64,000 bases of DNA from Streptomyces roseolilacinus (GCF_014649335.1 NZ_BMSV01000003.1:558001-622000); one strand, 5' to 3'; counted from the stretch's first letter, positions 46,668 through 56,158 are shown. Notes: generated from the sequence alone by a model not told the origin. Numbers and translations are program-made.

Positions 46668-47276
46668 TCAGCGGGGTGGTGCCCCCTCCCACGCCATGAG
46701 GTTGTTGAACAGCTCGGCCTGCTCGACTGCGTCGTCCAGCGCGTGATGGGTGTGCCGCCGGGTCGGCAGCAGCTCGCGCGGCATCGTCCGCTTGGCGACG
46801 GCGCGCAGCGGCATGCGCGCCTTCGTCGCGTACAGCGTCTTCATGTCCAGGCACCCCGAGTGCCCGAACGGGCTCTCGCCGGTGAACCGGATCAGGTACC
46901 AGTACAGGAACGTCCAGTCGTACGAGGCGGGGTAGCCGCACATCACCGGCTGGGCGTCCCCGCTCACCCTCCGCACCCACGCGGTGAACGCCCGCAGCGC
47001 CGCCCCCGGTTCGGCGCCCTCGGCGCGCAGCCGCTCCCGGTCCAGCCCGCTCACCGCGAGCGCCTCGGGGACGAAGTCCCCGCTGATCGGCCGCAGTTCG
47101 CGGTAGAACGTCGCCGCCTTCGGACCGGCCGGCACGTACCCGTCGGCGTCCTGCCGCCCGGCGACGGCGGCGCCGAGGCTCAGCATCGAGTACGGGCCCG
47201 GGATGGGCCCGTCGGCCTCGATGTCGACGGAGACGTACAGGCTGGGGCGGGGACGCTGGACCATGCGGCGGAGCAT
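46668..47276 (-). CDS. DnaQ-like 3'-5' exonuclease
   Basis: 202-aa DEDD-superfamily exonuclease. Acidic metal ligands: YVSVDIEADG (Asp18, Glu20), GYPASYDWTFLYWYL near 117 and HTHHALDDAVEQAELF near 178, giving the D-E-D-H-D arrangement. The family includes proofreading subunits, oligoribonucleases and stand-alone RNases; this compact single-domain form is common in actinomycetes. The role and substrate here are unknown. Confidence 0.85.
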   Translation of the reverse strand: MLRRMVQRPRPSLYVSVDIEADGPIPGPYSMLSLGAAVAGRQDADGYVPAGPKAATFYRELRPISGDFVPEALAVSGLDRERLRAEGAEPGAALRAFTAWVRRVSGDAQPVMCGYPASYDWTFLYWYLIRFTGESPFGHSGCLDMKTLYATKARMPLRAVAKRTMPRELLPTRRHTHHALDDAVEQAELFNNLMAWEGAPPR

Positions 47277-47336
47277 GCCACGGCGGACCCCCGGGCCCCC
47301 ACCGAATATCGCCGTGCGTCCCGGACGGGCGGGGCG

Positions 47337-47960
47337 TTACCCGGTGCGGCCCCCCGCCGGGGAGGCGCCCGCCGGCCAGTCCGGCCGGCGCCCGCTGAGG
47401 CCGATGACCCGGTCCAGGAGCGGCGCGCCGTCCGGTACGGGCACGGGCGGGCCGAACGGCCCCTTCCCGTCCGCGCGTTCGGCGGCGGACGGTGCCAGGA
47501 ACGCGTACGACACCCGCAGCTCGTCGTCGCCCGGCGCGTACGGCATGCCGGTCGCCCGCGCCAGGTCCCAGCCGTGGACCAGCAGCTCGTCGAAGGCGAC
47601 CAGCCCCGCCACCGCCCCCGGCAGGTCGACGCCGCCCGCCCGTGTCATCCCCTCCCAGGCGCCCGGCTCCCCCCACGCCTCCGCCAGCTCCTCCAGCCGC
47701 CGGGGGAACACGGTCCGCCACCCGTCCGCGAGCACCGGCCGCGCGTCGCCGGGATCCGTGTCCGTGGTCGGCCCGAACTCCTTGCGCGCCGCGTCCCGGA
47801 AGGCGAGGGCGAGCCCGCCGACGTGGGCGAGCAGCTCCCGTACCGCGTAGTCGGGGCAGGGCGTGGGCAGGTCGAGCCACCCGTCCTCGACCCGGGACAC
47901 CAGCCCGGCGACACGGCGGGCCACGGGCCCGAGGTCCACTCTCTCGATCGATGTCTCCAT
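47337..47960 (-). CDS. TIGR03086-like mycothiol maleylpyruvate isomerase family protein
   Basis: 207-aa DinB-like helical protein. LGPVARRVAGLVSRVEDGWL, then DLPTPCPDYAVRELLAHVGG, then LVAFDELLVHGWDLARATGM match the TIGR03086/MDMPI N-terminal-like family, in which three His form a metal site (His in LLAHVGG and VHGWDLA visible). Some relatives are mycothiol-dependent enzymes. The ATG at 47960 (METSIERVD) is preferred over the longer frame to 47981. Role here is unknown. Confidence 0.78.
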   Translation of the reverse strand: METSIERVDLGPVARRVAGLVSRVEDGWLDLPTPCPDYAVRELLAHVGGLALAFRDAARKEFGPTTDTDPGDARPVLADGWRTVFPRRLEELAEAWGEPGAWEGMTRAGGVDLPGAVAGLVAFDELLVHGWDLARATGMPYAPGDDELRVSYAFLAPSAAERADGKGPFGPPVPVPDGAPLLDRVIGLSGRRPDWPAGASPAGGRTG

Positions 47961-48038
47961 ACACACACAGACCGCCGCCACCCCCGGAACTCATCGCCGC
48001 CCCCGAGCCCCCTCCGCCCGCCGCCGGCACCCCGGCAC

Positions 48039-48617
48039 TCACCGCCCTCCCCGGCCTCCCTCCGTCCGCCGCCGGCACTCCCCGGCGAGCCACGGGTAGG
48101 CCTGCGCGATCGCCGCGTCCACCCGCTGCCGCAGCAGCCGCTCCGCCTCCGCCCGCCCCGAGGCGGCGAACAACCCGTCCAGCAGCGCGTCGTACGACCG
48201 CAACGCGCTCCGCAGGTACCCGACCTGCCACCGCGCCAGGTCCCCGGCCGCCCCGTCGTCCGCCCCGGCCCCGCCGATCTCCCGCCGGTACCGCACGGCG
48301 CGGCGCTCCAGCTCCGCGGGCGGCAGGATCGGCACCCGGATCGGCTCGGCCCGCAGCGTCGCCAGGACGGCCCGCCGCCTCCGCTCGGCCGCCACGCGCA
48401 CTCCCGCCGCCCCGCCGGCCCGCGCGCACCCGAACTCCCGCGCCCGCTCCACGGCCTCCACCCGGGCCAGCAGGTACAGCCGCACGGGCGCCCCGGCACC
48501 CCGCCGCGGACTGCGCCCCTGCACGTCCGGCTGCCCCAGCAGGTCCCGCACCATCCCGTCGGTCCACCCCCGCGAACGCAGCCCCTCCAACGACACGAAC
48601 GTCGTACGGTCCGTCAC
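48039..48617 (-). CDS. Hypothetical protein (Arg-rich, helical)
   Basis: 192-aa protein starting MTDRTTFVSLEGLRSRGWTD. The first 80 residues resemble a small winged-helix or MerR-like reader (GMVRDLLGQPD, APVRLYLLARVEAVERAREF), as in some Streptomyces hypotheticals. The C-terminal half is a long helix (ALRSYDALLDGLFAASGRAE) ending in a basic tail. No catalytic motif. Function is unknown. Confidence 0.65.
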   Translation of the reverse strand: MTDRTTFVSLEGLRSRGWTDGMVRDLLGQPDVQGRSPRRGAGAPVRLYLLARVEAVERAREFGCARAGGAAGVRVAAERRRRAVLATLRAEPIRVPILPPAELERRAVRYRREIGGAGADDGAAGDLARWQVGYLRSALRSYDALLDGLFAASGRAEAERLLRQRVDAAIAQAYPWLAGECRRRTEGGRGGR

Positions 48618-48754
48618 GTCTCCCCCTGGATTCGACTACTCTCAGTGACGAATCCAGTGAAGCACCCCCCACTGACAACGCCCCGCGCGGAAGCGGGACG
48701 GGGCCTGCCGCAGAGGACGTGCGGCCGGGCCACCCGTACACGCCCGTACAAGGG

Positions 48755-48793
48755 GGTGCCCCGCCACCGGATCGCGACCGGCGGCGGGGCACC
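48755..48793. terminator. Terminator downstream of the XRE/DUF397 pair
   Basis: GGTGCCCCGCC and GGCGGGGCACC form an 11-bp stem with an internal CCGG/CCGG pair. Confidence 0.75.
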
Positions 48794-48809
48794 GACGTGA
48801 CCGGAGCGG

Positions 48810-49019
48810 TCAGGCGTCCTTGGCGTACGCGACGAACGACGCCCACTGATGGCCGTCGAACGCCAGGGACGGCCCCGCCGCGTGCTTGGAGTCCCGTACG
48901 CGCACGGCACCAGAAAGGGCCGCCACCTCGACGCACTGGCCGCCCTCGGCGCCGCTGTAGCTGCTCTTGAACCAGGCCGGCTCGGGTGCGGCAGGCGCTA
49001 TGGTGTCGTTCCCGCTCAT
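48810..49019 (-). CDS. DUF397 domain protein
   Basis: 69-aa protein with the DUF397 signature: AWFKSSYSGAEGGQCVEVAA, then VRVRDSKHAAGPSLAFDGHQ and a final WASFVAYAKD. Such proteins are usually partners of XRE/DUF5753 regulators in actinomycetes and influence development and antibiotic production. The start overlaps the upstream XRE stop by 4 nt. Confidence 0.92.
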   Translation of the reverse strand: MSGNDTIAPAAPEPAWFKSSYSGAEGGQCVEVAALSGAVRVRDSKHAAGPSLAFDGHQWASFVAYAKDA

Positions 49020-49873
49020 AGTTCTCCCAACAACCTCTCGATGGCATGCAGTGACTCACTCGGGGTGAGGGCTTGCGCCCGGATGATCCCATAGCGGGAT
49101 GTGATCACACGGACCTCCTCGCGCCCTGTGACCAGCGTGCCTCGGCCCTGCACTTCCATATAGGCAACGGGCTCACTGCCTTTGCCGGTCAGCAACGTGA
49201 ACGGGCCGTCCACACCGGCATTGTCCTCCCGGTCCGTCGGCATGACCTGAATCTCCACGTTGCGCTTCTGGCCGATGAGCAGAAGCTGTTCGAGTTGTCC
49301 GCGATGGACTGCCGCCCCACCAAGTCGTCGCCGCAGTACCGACTCCTCGATCACCGAACTCATCAACGGCGCGGGCCTCCGCGAGAAGATCTCCTGCCGG
49401 GCCAGTCGCGCGGCGACCCGCTGCTCGATCGTCTCCTCGTCCAGCAGGGGGCGGCGCATGCCGAACACCGCACGGGCGTACTCCTCGGTCTGGAACAGGC
49501 CGTTCACCACGTGCGTGTCGTAGAAGTGCAGCTCCACCGCCTGCGCCTCCACCCGCGCCGCGTCCCGGAAGAAGCTCGGGTACCGGACCCGCGCCACCTC
49601 CTCCTTCCGCGCCGCCAGGACGCCCTTCGCCCCCAGCGCCTCGTCCGCCTTCTCGAGGAAGGGCTCCTTGGGGATGCGGCGGCCCTGTTCGACGGACGCC
49701 ACCAGGGCCTCGCTGTACCCGAGTCGTTCCCCGAGTTCCGCCTGAGACAGCCCGGCCAGCGTCCTTAAGATCTTCAACTGCTTCCCGAAGGACCTCAGGA
49801 CCTCGGCCCCCGGGTCGTCCCCGTCGTGCTCGGCGCTGTCCGTCGGCCCCTCCGGCCGACGTTCCTCCGTCAT
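49016..49873 (-). CDS. XRE-family regulator with DUF5753 (WhiJ-like)
   Basis: 285-aa regulator. The N-terminal HTH (LAGLSQAELGERLGYSEALV, ASVEQGRRIP) is at about 38-70 and the DUF5753 sensor domain at about 105-280 (VNGLFQTEEYARAVF, ARQEIFSRR, VMP, PFTLLTG, YMEVQG). The ATG at 49873 has GGAGGTGGGG upstream. It forms a coupled operon with DUF397; the divergent HATPase gene completes the usual trio. Confidence 0.92.
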   Translation of the reverse strand: MTEERRPEGPTDSAEHDGDDPGAEVLRSFGKQLKILRTLAGLSQAELGERLGYSEALVASVEQGRRIPKEPFLEKADEALGAKGVLAARKEEVARVRYPSFFRDAARVEAQAVELHFYDTHVVNGLFQTEEYARAVFGMRRPLLDEETIEQRVAARLARQEIFSRRPAPLMSSVIEESVLRRRLGGAAVHRGQLEQLLLIGQKRNVEIQVMPTDREDNAGVDGPFTLLTGKGSEPVAYMEVQGRGTLVTGREEVRVITSRYGIIRAQALTPSESLHAIERLLGEL

Positions 49874-50009
49874 GCTCCCCACCTCCGCTTGACCGTCGCA
49901 GGGGTAACGGATCGACGCTCCGACAGGCCACGCCCCGTACCCGTACAGCGGCCGTCCGTACCCGCGGCACCGCTGGTGGGCCCCCGTACCGGCCAAGATC
50001 CTCGTAGGC

Positions 50010-50459
50010 ATGACGACCGAAACACCCCCTCCCGCCGCCGGCGCCGTCCGCGAGTTCGCGATGAGGTTCACCTCGACCCCGCGCGGCGCCCGCCTCGCCC
50101 GCCGGCTGGTCTCGCACCGGCTGCACGACTGGGGCCACCCGTACGGCGGTTCCGTCAACGAGACCGTGACGCTGTTCGCCGCCGAACTGACCGCGAACGC
50201 CGTGCGCCACGGCCACGTACCCGGCCGGGACTTCGCGGTGCGGCTCCTGGCCGCGGGGGTGGTCGTCCGCGTCGAGGTCGCCGATACGCGCACGGAGCGT
50301 CGGCCTTCACCGGAAAGGCCCTGCCCGCCGCGACCCGACGACGAGTCCGGCCGCGGCCTGCTCCTCGTCGCCGAACTCGCCGACCGGTGGGGCGTCGCGC
50401 CGCGCACCGGAGCGCCCGGCAAGAACGTCTGGGCGGAAGTCGGCCTCGTTTCGCGGTGA
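50010..50459 (+). CDS. ATP-binding anti-sigma-factor-like protein (HATPase_c)
   Basis: 149-aa GHKL-fold protein of the RsbW/SpoIIAB-like type. The N-box is FAAELTANAVRHGHV near 58; the G-box is DDESGRGLLLVAELAD near 110; the ATP-lid is short. In Streptomyces these are often next to XRE/DUF397 pairs, as here (divergent, 136 bp). Cytosolic; the partner sigma or regulator is unknown. Confidence 0.88.
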   Translation: MTTETPPPAAGAVREFAMRFTSTPRGARLARRLVSHRLHDWGHPYGGSVNETVTLFAAELTANAVRHGHVPGRDFAVRLLAAGVVVRVEVADTRTERRPSPERPCPPRPDDESGRGLLLVAELADRWGVAPRTGAPGKNVWAEVGLVSR

Positions 50460-50535
50460 GGCCGGTTGCCCGGCCGGCGGCTCAAGGCGCACATCCCCTC
50501 GTGGAGGTGCGGTGTACAGGCGGGTTCCGTCGCCC

Positions 50536-51033
50536 TCAGACGCCGTCCTGTACGTAAGAGTCGTAGTAGTGCTCGCCGCCGACGAGGACCGAGGTGACGC
50601 AGAGGGGCAGGCCATCGCGGGTGCGGGGTACCTCCTGGGACGTCTGGCGGGTGAAGCCCAGCGAGACGCCGGGGATGAACGGATATTCGACCTCCGTCCG
50701 GTCGACGGTCCAGCCGCGTTCCTCCGCCTTGCGGAAGAGGTCCTCGGCCGGGGTCGTGAAGACGTCGTCACCGTCGAGCAGCACGCGCACGTCGGTCCGG
50801 CGGCCTTCTCCGGGCCACCACAGCTCGACCGCGGTGACGGCCTCGCCGGAGCCCTCCAGAAGCACGTTGATCCTGATCTCCTGGCACGCCGTGAGGATCT
50901 TCTTCGTCGGGTGGCCGGTGGGAGGCAGGACTTTGGGTGTCCCCCAGGGAGCGACGGCGGCGAGGGCTTCTTCGGGGGTCATCCCGAGGCGTACGGGGCC
51001 GACGCCGTGTGGCGGGTCAAGGATGAGGTCCAT
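50536..51033 (-). CDS. Probable immunity protein for the RHS toxin
   Basis: 165-aa soluble protein (MDLILDPPHGVGPVRLGMTP; internal ELWWPGEGRRTDVRVLLDGD; C-terminal EHYYDSYVQDGV) starting 27 bp after the RHS stop on the same strand. The position directly behind the toxin C-terminus, the small size and the acidic character fit an immunity protein. I do not recognise the family with certainty. Cognate binding to the nuclease-like C-terminus would be its expected role. Confidence 0.6.
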   Translation of the reverse strand: MDLILDPPHGVGPVRLGMTPEEALAAVAPWGTPKVLPPTGHPTKKILTACQEIRINVLLEGSGEAVTAVELWWPGEGRRTDVRVLLDGDDVFTTPAEDLFRKAEERGWTVDRTEVEYPFIPGVSLGFTRQTSQEVPRTRDGLPLCVTSVLVGGEHYYDSYVQDGV

Positions 51034-51060
51034 CAGGATTCGTATCTCCTCGTGTTGTGT

Positions 51061-54000
51061 CTACTTGAGAACGTCGTAGTCGATCGTCCAGCCCCGCTTC
51101 TGCAACATCTTCTGGAACTTCCTGTTGTGCTGAAGGCTTTCGATCATATCTTTGATGTGCTGGTCGTACTTGGTCCCGAAGTTGGCCCGGATTTCGTCGA
51201 TGTCCATCTTCATCGCCAGGTCCCACCGTCCTGCGTCGATGAGGGCCCGCTGTTTCGCGCGCCAGGCTTTGGACTCGGCACCCGATCCGGTGCTGGTCAC
51301 TCCGCGGTGGTCGTCGATTTCCATGCGGATGGACGGCCCCATCCCCGCGCCGCCACCACTGCTGTTCGTCCGGAATCCCGGCTCGTCCAGATGGGCGTAC
51401 GAGTTCTTCGCGGGGATGTGGTTGATCTCCATGTCCACGTCGGTTCGCCGGGTACCGTCGTCGTTCTTCAGGTTGGCGGGCGTCAACCCGCTGTACCAGC
51501 CGCCGTCCTCCGTGCAGCCCTTGGCGATCAGCCCCTCGGGGTCCATCCACAGGTGCGGATTGACGACGTAGGCCACCGGGTTGGGGGCGGCGTCGAGGCC
51601 CAGCGGGTCCGGGCTGAGGTACCGGCCGATCGTGGGGTCGTAGTAGCGGAAGCAGTTGTAGTAGAGGCCGGTCTCCGGGTCGTCGTACTGGCCGGGGAAC
51701 CGCAGAGGGGTGTAGGCGAGGGCGCCTCGGTTCCACGACGTCGTCCCCCACACTGTCGTACGGCTCTGCCAGGCGATCCCGCCGTTCTCGTCCACCAGTT
51801 CCGTCGGCGCGCCGATCAGGTCGGTGACGATGGCGAAGAACCGCGCGTCGACCTCCTGGTCCGTGATGGACGGTTGGAGGGCGCCGGTGCGGCGCTCCAG
51901 TTGGGTGAGCGGAACGCGGCCGTCGTAGTCCCAGGTCAGCGTGGTGCCCTGTGCTGTGTCGAACTGTTCGACGAGAGTGGTGCCGTCCCAGCTGAAGTAG
52001 ACCGAGTGCACGACGGCGCCCTCGTCGTCCGTTCGGTGCTTGGCGCTCCGCCTGCCCAGCGGGTCGTAGGCGTAGCGCCAGAGCGTGCCGTCGGGTGTGC
52101 GGCAGGCGATCAGCCGGTCCTCGGCGTCCCAGGTGTAGTGCCATGTGTCGGGCTTGCGGGAGAGCCGGGTCTTCCGCCGTGCCACCGTACGGCCGGCGTC
52201 GTCGTAGGCGTACCGGACGTTCCCCGCCGCCAGCAGACGGGTTCCCTCGTAGGTGCGCACACCCTTCTCCTCGGCGCGCCGCGCATGGCCGGGCCAGTCG
52301 CCGAGAGTCTGGTTGCCGGCGTGGTCGTAGGCGTAGGTCTCGGACCAGTTCTCCGCCGTCACGCGCAGGGGGCGACCGACCGGGTCGAGATCGAAGTGCT
52401 TGGTGATGCCGGACGCCTCGTCGGTGATCCGGTCGAGGAAGCCGTCGGCGCGGTAGCCGTAGGAGCGGGCGTGCAGTGCCCGGTCCCCGAAGGCCACGGT
52501 GCGGGAGGACAGACGGCCCGCGTCGTCCCAGTGGGAGGTGAGGGTCAGTGGTGAGGGGCCGTCCCCGATGGTGCGGGTGCGTTCACGGCCCCGGGGGTCA
52601 CGGGTGAAGGCCAGTGGGTGGCCGCCGCTGTCGAGCGTGGTGCGGTTGCCCGCCGCGTCGTACCCGGTCTCCGACACGACGCCGCTCGGGGTGGTGCGGC
52701 GGATGGTCCGCCCGGCGGCGTCGTAGGCGAAGCGCATGGTGCGCCCGTCGACCGTCTCGGCCGTCACCCGTCCGCACGCGTCGCGTTCCCAGGTGACCGT
52801 GGAGGTGGGGGATATCGCGGCGAGCAGTTCACCGGCCGCGTCGTACGTGTACCGGGTGACCTGCCCGGCCACGTCCTTGGATATCACCCTTCCGCAGTCG
52901 TCGTAGGTGAGGGATATTCGTTCGCCCGACGGTGTCGTCCGGCTGGTCAGGCGCCCCGCTGCGTCGTAGGCGTAGCGGAGGGTGCGGCCGTCGAAGTCGG
53001 TCTCCGATATGAGGTGGCCTGCGGCGTCGTAGGCGTACCGCCAGGTGAGGCCCTGGGGGTTGCGCACCTCGGTGAGTCGCAGCTCCGTGTCGTAGGAGAA
53101 CTCGTAGCGCGCTCCGTCCGCACCGGTCCGCGCGGAGAGCAGCCCGAAGTGTGCGTACTCGAAGCGGGTGGTGTCGCCTCGAGGGTCGGTGCGGGACAGG
53201 CAGTTGCCCTCGTCGTCCCAGGTCCACGTCTCCTCGGTGCCGTCAGGGCGGACGCAGCGGGACAACCAGCCCTGTGGCGTCCACTCCATGGCGGTGACCG
53301 CTCCGGCGGGGTCCGTGACGCGCAACGGCCGGCCGAAGGCGTCGCGTTCGACCGTGTGCCGGTGACCGAGCGGGTCGGTGAGCGTGAGGGGGACGCCCAC
53401 GCGGTCGTAGAGGAGGTGGGTGCTCGCGCCTGTGGGGTCCGTCTGCTCGACGACCTCGCCGTGGGGGCCGACGCGGTAGCGCGCGGTGCTGCCGTCGGGT
53501 GCGGTGAGGGCGATCCGGTTGCCGCGGTCGTCGTACTCCTGCCGCCAGGTCGTGCCGTCCGTACCCGTTGCTCGCACCGGTAGGTTGAGAGCGTTGTACG
53601 CGAGGGTGGAGGTGGACCCGTCGGGCTGCCGTACAGCTGTCAGGTTGCCGTGGTCGTCCCAGCCGAACTCGGCGGTGTTGCCGAGCTCGTCCGTGCGGGA
53701 CAGCAGGTTGTCGTACCGGTCCCACTGGCGCAGCACCGTGTTGCCCAGGGGATCGGTCTCCGCGACGACCTGGCCGAGCTCGTTGAGGCGGGTGACGGTG
53801 ACCGCGCCGGTGGAGTCGGTGAAGCGGGTGATCCGGTTCTCCGTGTCGTAGGAGAAGGCGGATGACAGGGCATCACTGGGCCCGTGTGTCTCCACGACCC
53901 GGCCGGCCGAGTCGTAGACGTACGCGTACGTGTGACCGTTGCGGTCGGTCCACGAGGTGACCCGGTGCTCGGCGTCGTAGGTGAACCGCAGCGGAGGACC

Positions 54001-55740
54001 ACCGGCGTTGCTGATCGTCTCCAGGTTCCCGGCGGGGTCGTAGCCGAAGGACGCCACCCGGACAGGGCCGTCCGGCGTGTGCACGTCCAGCGCGGTCACG
54101 CGTCCGCTGTCCTGGTCCGAGGACACGGCTACCCGGTAGCCGCCCTCGTGGACGACCATCGTCGGCACCCCGTCCTCGTCGCGGCCCAGGCGGACGGTGT
54201 TGCCGTTGCGGTCCTCGATCTCCGTCAGCCAGTAGTGGCCGCCCGCCTGGTACGGGCTGCCGGTGAAGCGCCGGATCAGGCCCGAGTGAGGGTCCGTGGC
54301 CGCGTACGTGACGTCGCCGAGGGCACCGCGCATCTCGAGGCGGAGGGGGATCCGCTCCCCCTCCAACGGCAGCAGCTCCTGCCCTTCCTGGGAGGGCATG
54401 CCGGGATAGAGCAGGACGGAGCCGTCCTCCCGAGCCCACGCGACGCACGTTCCGGCCGGCTCCAGCCGCTCGTCGAGCGTGCACGCCCAACTGCGACCGA
54501 AGCTGTGGCCGTAGCGATAGCTGGAGATGTGAGTGCGCTTCAGCAGCAGCGGCAGTGTGCCCGGCAGCGCCAGATCCGTCTGGGCGAGCACCATCTCACC
54601 CGTCGCGACGTCGACCGGGTCGGTCTTGCACCGCCGGTTCAGCAGTGACGTGGCGATCTCGCGCGCACGGTCCCGTGCCCTGCTCAGCAAAGGGGGCCGT
54701 GCTCGCCCTTGGCCGCCACCCCCGCCGCGGCCGCCGGGCGCGTGCTTGCCGTCGTCCTTGCTGTTGATCTTCTTGATGCTGTCGCGGACGTCGAGGTCGG
54801 TGTTCTTGTGCGTCCTGGAGCTGCCCCGCAGGGCGTCGGGGAGTTTCTTGCCGATGTGGTCGCCCAGGTCGGCGAGTGCCTTGGTCAGCTTCTCCATGAC
54901 GCCGTCGATGGTGGTGTCCAGGACGGCGGTCAGGGAGTCACGGCCCTTGGCGCGGCCGTGGTGGCCCTTGGCCTTGCCGAGCTTGCCGCCGGTCTTGTCG
55001 CGCATGGCGACCTGCACGCTGTTCAGGTGCGTGCCGGCGCGGCCGTGGGCGTCGTGATCGATCTTCGGACCGCCCCCTCCGCCCGCCCCACCGCCTCCGG
55101 CGGAGGCGAGCTGCAGACCTTCCTTGCCTGCCTGCGCGGTCTGCCCGGTGTTGTAGCCGTTCTGCACGCCGGTCATGTTCAGCGCGGTTTGTATCGCCAG
55201 GTCCGCGGCCACGTTCTCGAGGGCGGCGACGGCGGGTTCCGTCAGGGTCGCGACGATCTCGGCGACGGCGGCGTCCGCCATCTCCTTGAGGATCCTCTTG
55301 AACGCTATTCGGGTGGCGGCGATCTTCGCCGCGCCGAACAGCGTCGACAGGCCCGCCGTGACCGGGGCGAGGGCGAGGGTGATGCCGACGCTGGCGGCCA
55401 GGTCGGCGAGTTCGGCGACGGCGGCTATCTTACGGGCGACGATGATGTCCGCGACCCGGTCCAGCGCGCCCGCGATGGTACGGGCGGCCTTCCCCAGGTC
55501 CTTGTGCTTGCCCTGGACCTTCTTCCAGTGCGCGTCCAACGCTGTCAGCGACTCGCTGCCGCCCGTCGACAGCAGTGTCTGTATGTGCCCGTGTGCCACG
55601 CCGGCGTCATCGTCCGCGCCGTCCGCGAACTCCCGCAACGAGGTGGCCATGTCCCGGTACGCGTCCTCGTCGACGTTGGGCCATCCCACGCCGACGATGT
55701 CCAGCACTGCGTCGACACCTTCGGGAATCGTGTAACCCAT
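51061..55740 (-). CDS. RHS-repeat polymorphic toxin with WXG-like N-terminus
   Basis: 1559-aa multidomain protein. The N-terminal ~200 residues are helical and WXG100/LXG-like (TLLSTGGSESLTALDAHWKK), suggesting type VII-type export. A Gly-rich linker leads to DUF6531 (PVDVATGEMVLAQTDLALPG) near 371. Many YD repeats (xAYDAAGRL-like) follow to the RHS core LYYNCFRYYDPTIGRYLSPD near 1370. The last ~165 residues are the toxin: EINHIPAKNSY, GPSIRMEIDDHRGVTSTGSG and SKAWRAKQRALIDAGRWDLA, which resembles HNH/ENDO VII-like nuclease toxins. The ATG at 55740 is chosen over 55791. Confidence 0.88.
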   Translation of the reverse strand: MGYTIPEGVDAVLDIVGVGWPNVDEDAYRDMATSLREFADGADDDAGVAHGHIQTLLSTGGSESLTALDAHWKKVQGKHKDLGKAARTIAGALDRVADIIVARKIAAVAELADLAASVGITLALAPVTAGLSTLFGAAKIAATRIAFKRILKEMADAAVAEIVATLTEPAVAALENVAADLAIQTALNMTGVQNGYNTGQTAQAGKEGLQLASAGGGGAGGGGGPKIDHDAHGRAGTHLNSVQVAMRDKTGGKLGKAKGHHGRAKGRDSLTAVLDTTIDGVMEKLTKALADLGDHIGKKLPDALRGSSRTHKNTDLDVRDSIKKINSKDDGKHAPGGRGGGGGQGRARPPLLSRARDRAREIATSLLNRRCKTDPVDVATGEMVLAQTDLALPGTLPLLLKRTHISSYRYGHSFGRSWACTLDERLEPAGTCVAWAREDGSVLLYPGMPSQEGQELLPLEGERIPLRLEMRGALGDVTYAATDPHSGLIRRFTGSPYQAGGHYWLTEIEDRNGNTVRLGRDEDGVPTMVVHEGGYRVAVSSDQDSGRVTALDVHTPDGPVRVASFGYDPAGNLETISNAGGPPLRFTYDAEHRVTSWTDRNGHTYAYVYDSAGRVVETHGPSDALSSAFSYDTENRITRFTDSTGAVTVTRLNELGQVVAETDPLGNTVLRQWDRYDNLLSRTDELGNTAEFGWDDHGNLTAVRQPDGSTSTLAYNALNLPVRATGTDGTTWRQEYDDRGNRIALTAPDGSTARYRVGPHGEVVEQTDPTGASTHLLYDRVGVPLTLTDPLGHRHTVERDAFGRPLRVTDPAGAVTAMEWTPQGWLSRCVRPDGTEETWTWDDEGNCLSRTDPRGDTTRFEYAHFGLLSARTGADGARYEFSYDTELRLTEVRNPQGLTWRYAYDAAGHLISETDFDGRTLRYAYDAAGRLTSRTTPSGERISLTYDDCGRVISKDVAGQVTRYTYDAAGELLAAISPTSTVTWERDACGRVTAETVDGRTMRFAYDAAGRTIRRTTPSGVVSETGYDAAGNRTTLDSGGHPLAFTRDPRGRERTRTIGDGPSPLTLTSHWDDAGRLSSRTVAFGDRALHARSYGYRADGFLDRITDEASGITKHFDLDPVGRPLRVTAENWSETYAYDHAGNQTLGDWPGHARRAEEKGVRTYEGTRLLAAGNVRYAYDDAGRTVARRKTRLSRKPDTWHYTWDAEDRLIACRTPDGTLWRYAYDPLGRRSAKHRTDDEGAVVHSVYFSWDGTTLVEQFDTAQGTTLTWDYDGRVPLTQLERRTGALQPSITDQEVDARFFAIVTDLIGAPTELVDENGGIAWQSRTTVWGTTSWNRGALAYTPLRFPGQYDDPETGLYYNCFRYYDPTIGRYLSPDPLGLDAAPNPVAYVVNPHLWMDPEGLIAKGCTEDGGWYSGLTPANLKNDDGTRRTDVDMEINHIPAKNSYAHLDEPGFRTNSSGGGAGMGPSIRMEIDDHRGVTSTGSGAESKAWRAKQRALIDAGRWDLAMKMDIDEIRANFGTKYDQHIKDMIESLQHNRKFQKMLQKRGWTIDYDVLK

Positions 55741-55969
55741 GACGCACCATCCCCCCGATGCGGTAGACAAGCAAACAAGATCAGTCAGCATGCCATGAGG
55801 GACCGACAGCAGCCGAGGGGCTTCCAGGACTTCCGTGGCTCCCGCTTCCCGGTGCCTGGCCGATCAGCACGGTGGCACGTGACCTGCGGCGGACACGGGC
55901 CGTACACGAAATGGGCCGACCTGGACCGATGGCGCCAAGGCGGGACCGTGGGCCTGGGCCGCGTCCACC

Positions 55970-56158
55970 CCCGGTCCGCTCAACCTGGTGATCCGGGCGC
56001 GTCGACGTCTGTTCGTCGTGGGTGACCACGACGCCTGGCAACGGCATGCGTACGTCGACGTGCCGGCCACGCGGCTGCCCCGCCTGCCGGAGGACGAACA
56101 CGACGCCGTGCGGGCGCTCACGCCGCCGGCCCTGCCGGGCGGACGGCGCTGCCGGTGA
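55970..56158 (+). pseudogene. Superfamily I helicase C-terminal remnant
   Basis: The frame reads PLNLVIRARRRLFVVGDHDA, then YVDVPATRLPRLPEDEHDAV and stops at 56156. This matches motif VI of SF1 helicases (N-x-A-x-T-R-A-R-x-R-L-x-V-x-G-D), here with the T lost, and the usual short tail. Nothing of the upstream helicase remains; the RHS gene begins on the other strand just beyond it. It is a leftover of a disrupted gene. Confidence 0.6.

Noticed and set aside
55741..55791. Upstream start for the RHS gene at 55791
   Set aside because: The extra 17 residues do not look like the family N-terminus (MGYTIPEGVDAV is the natural beginning).
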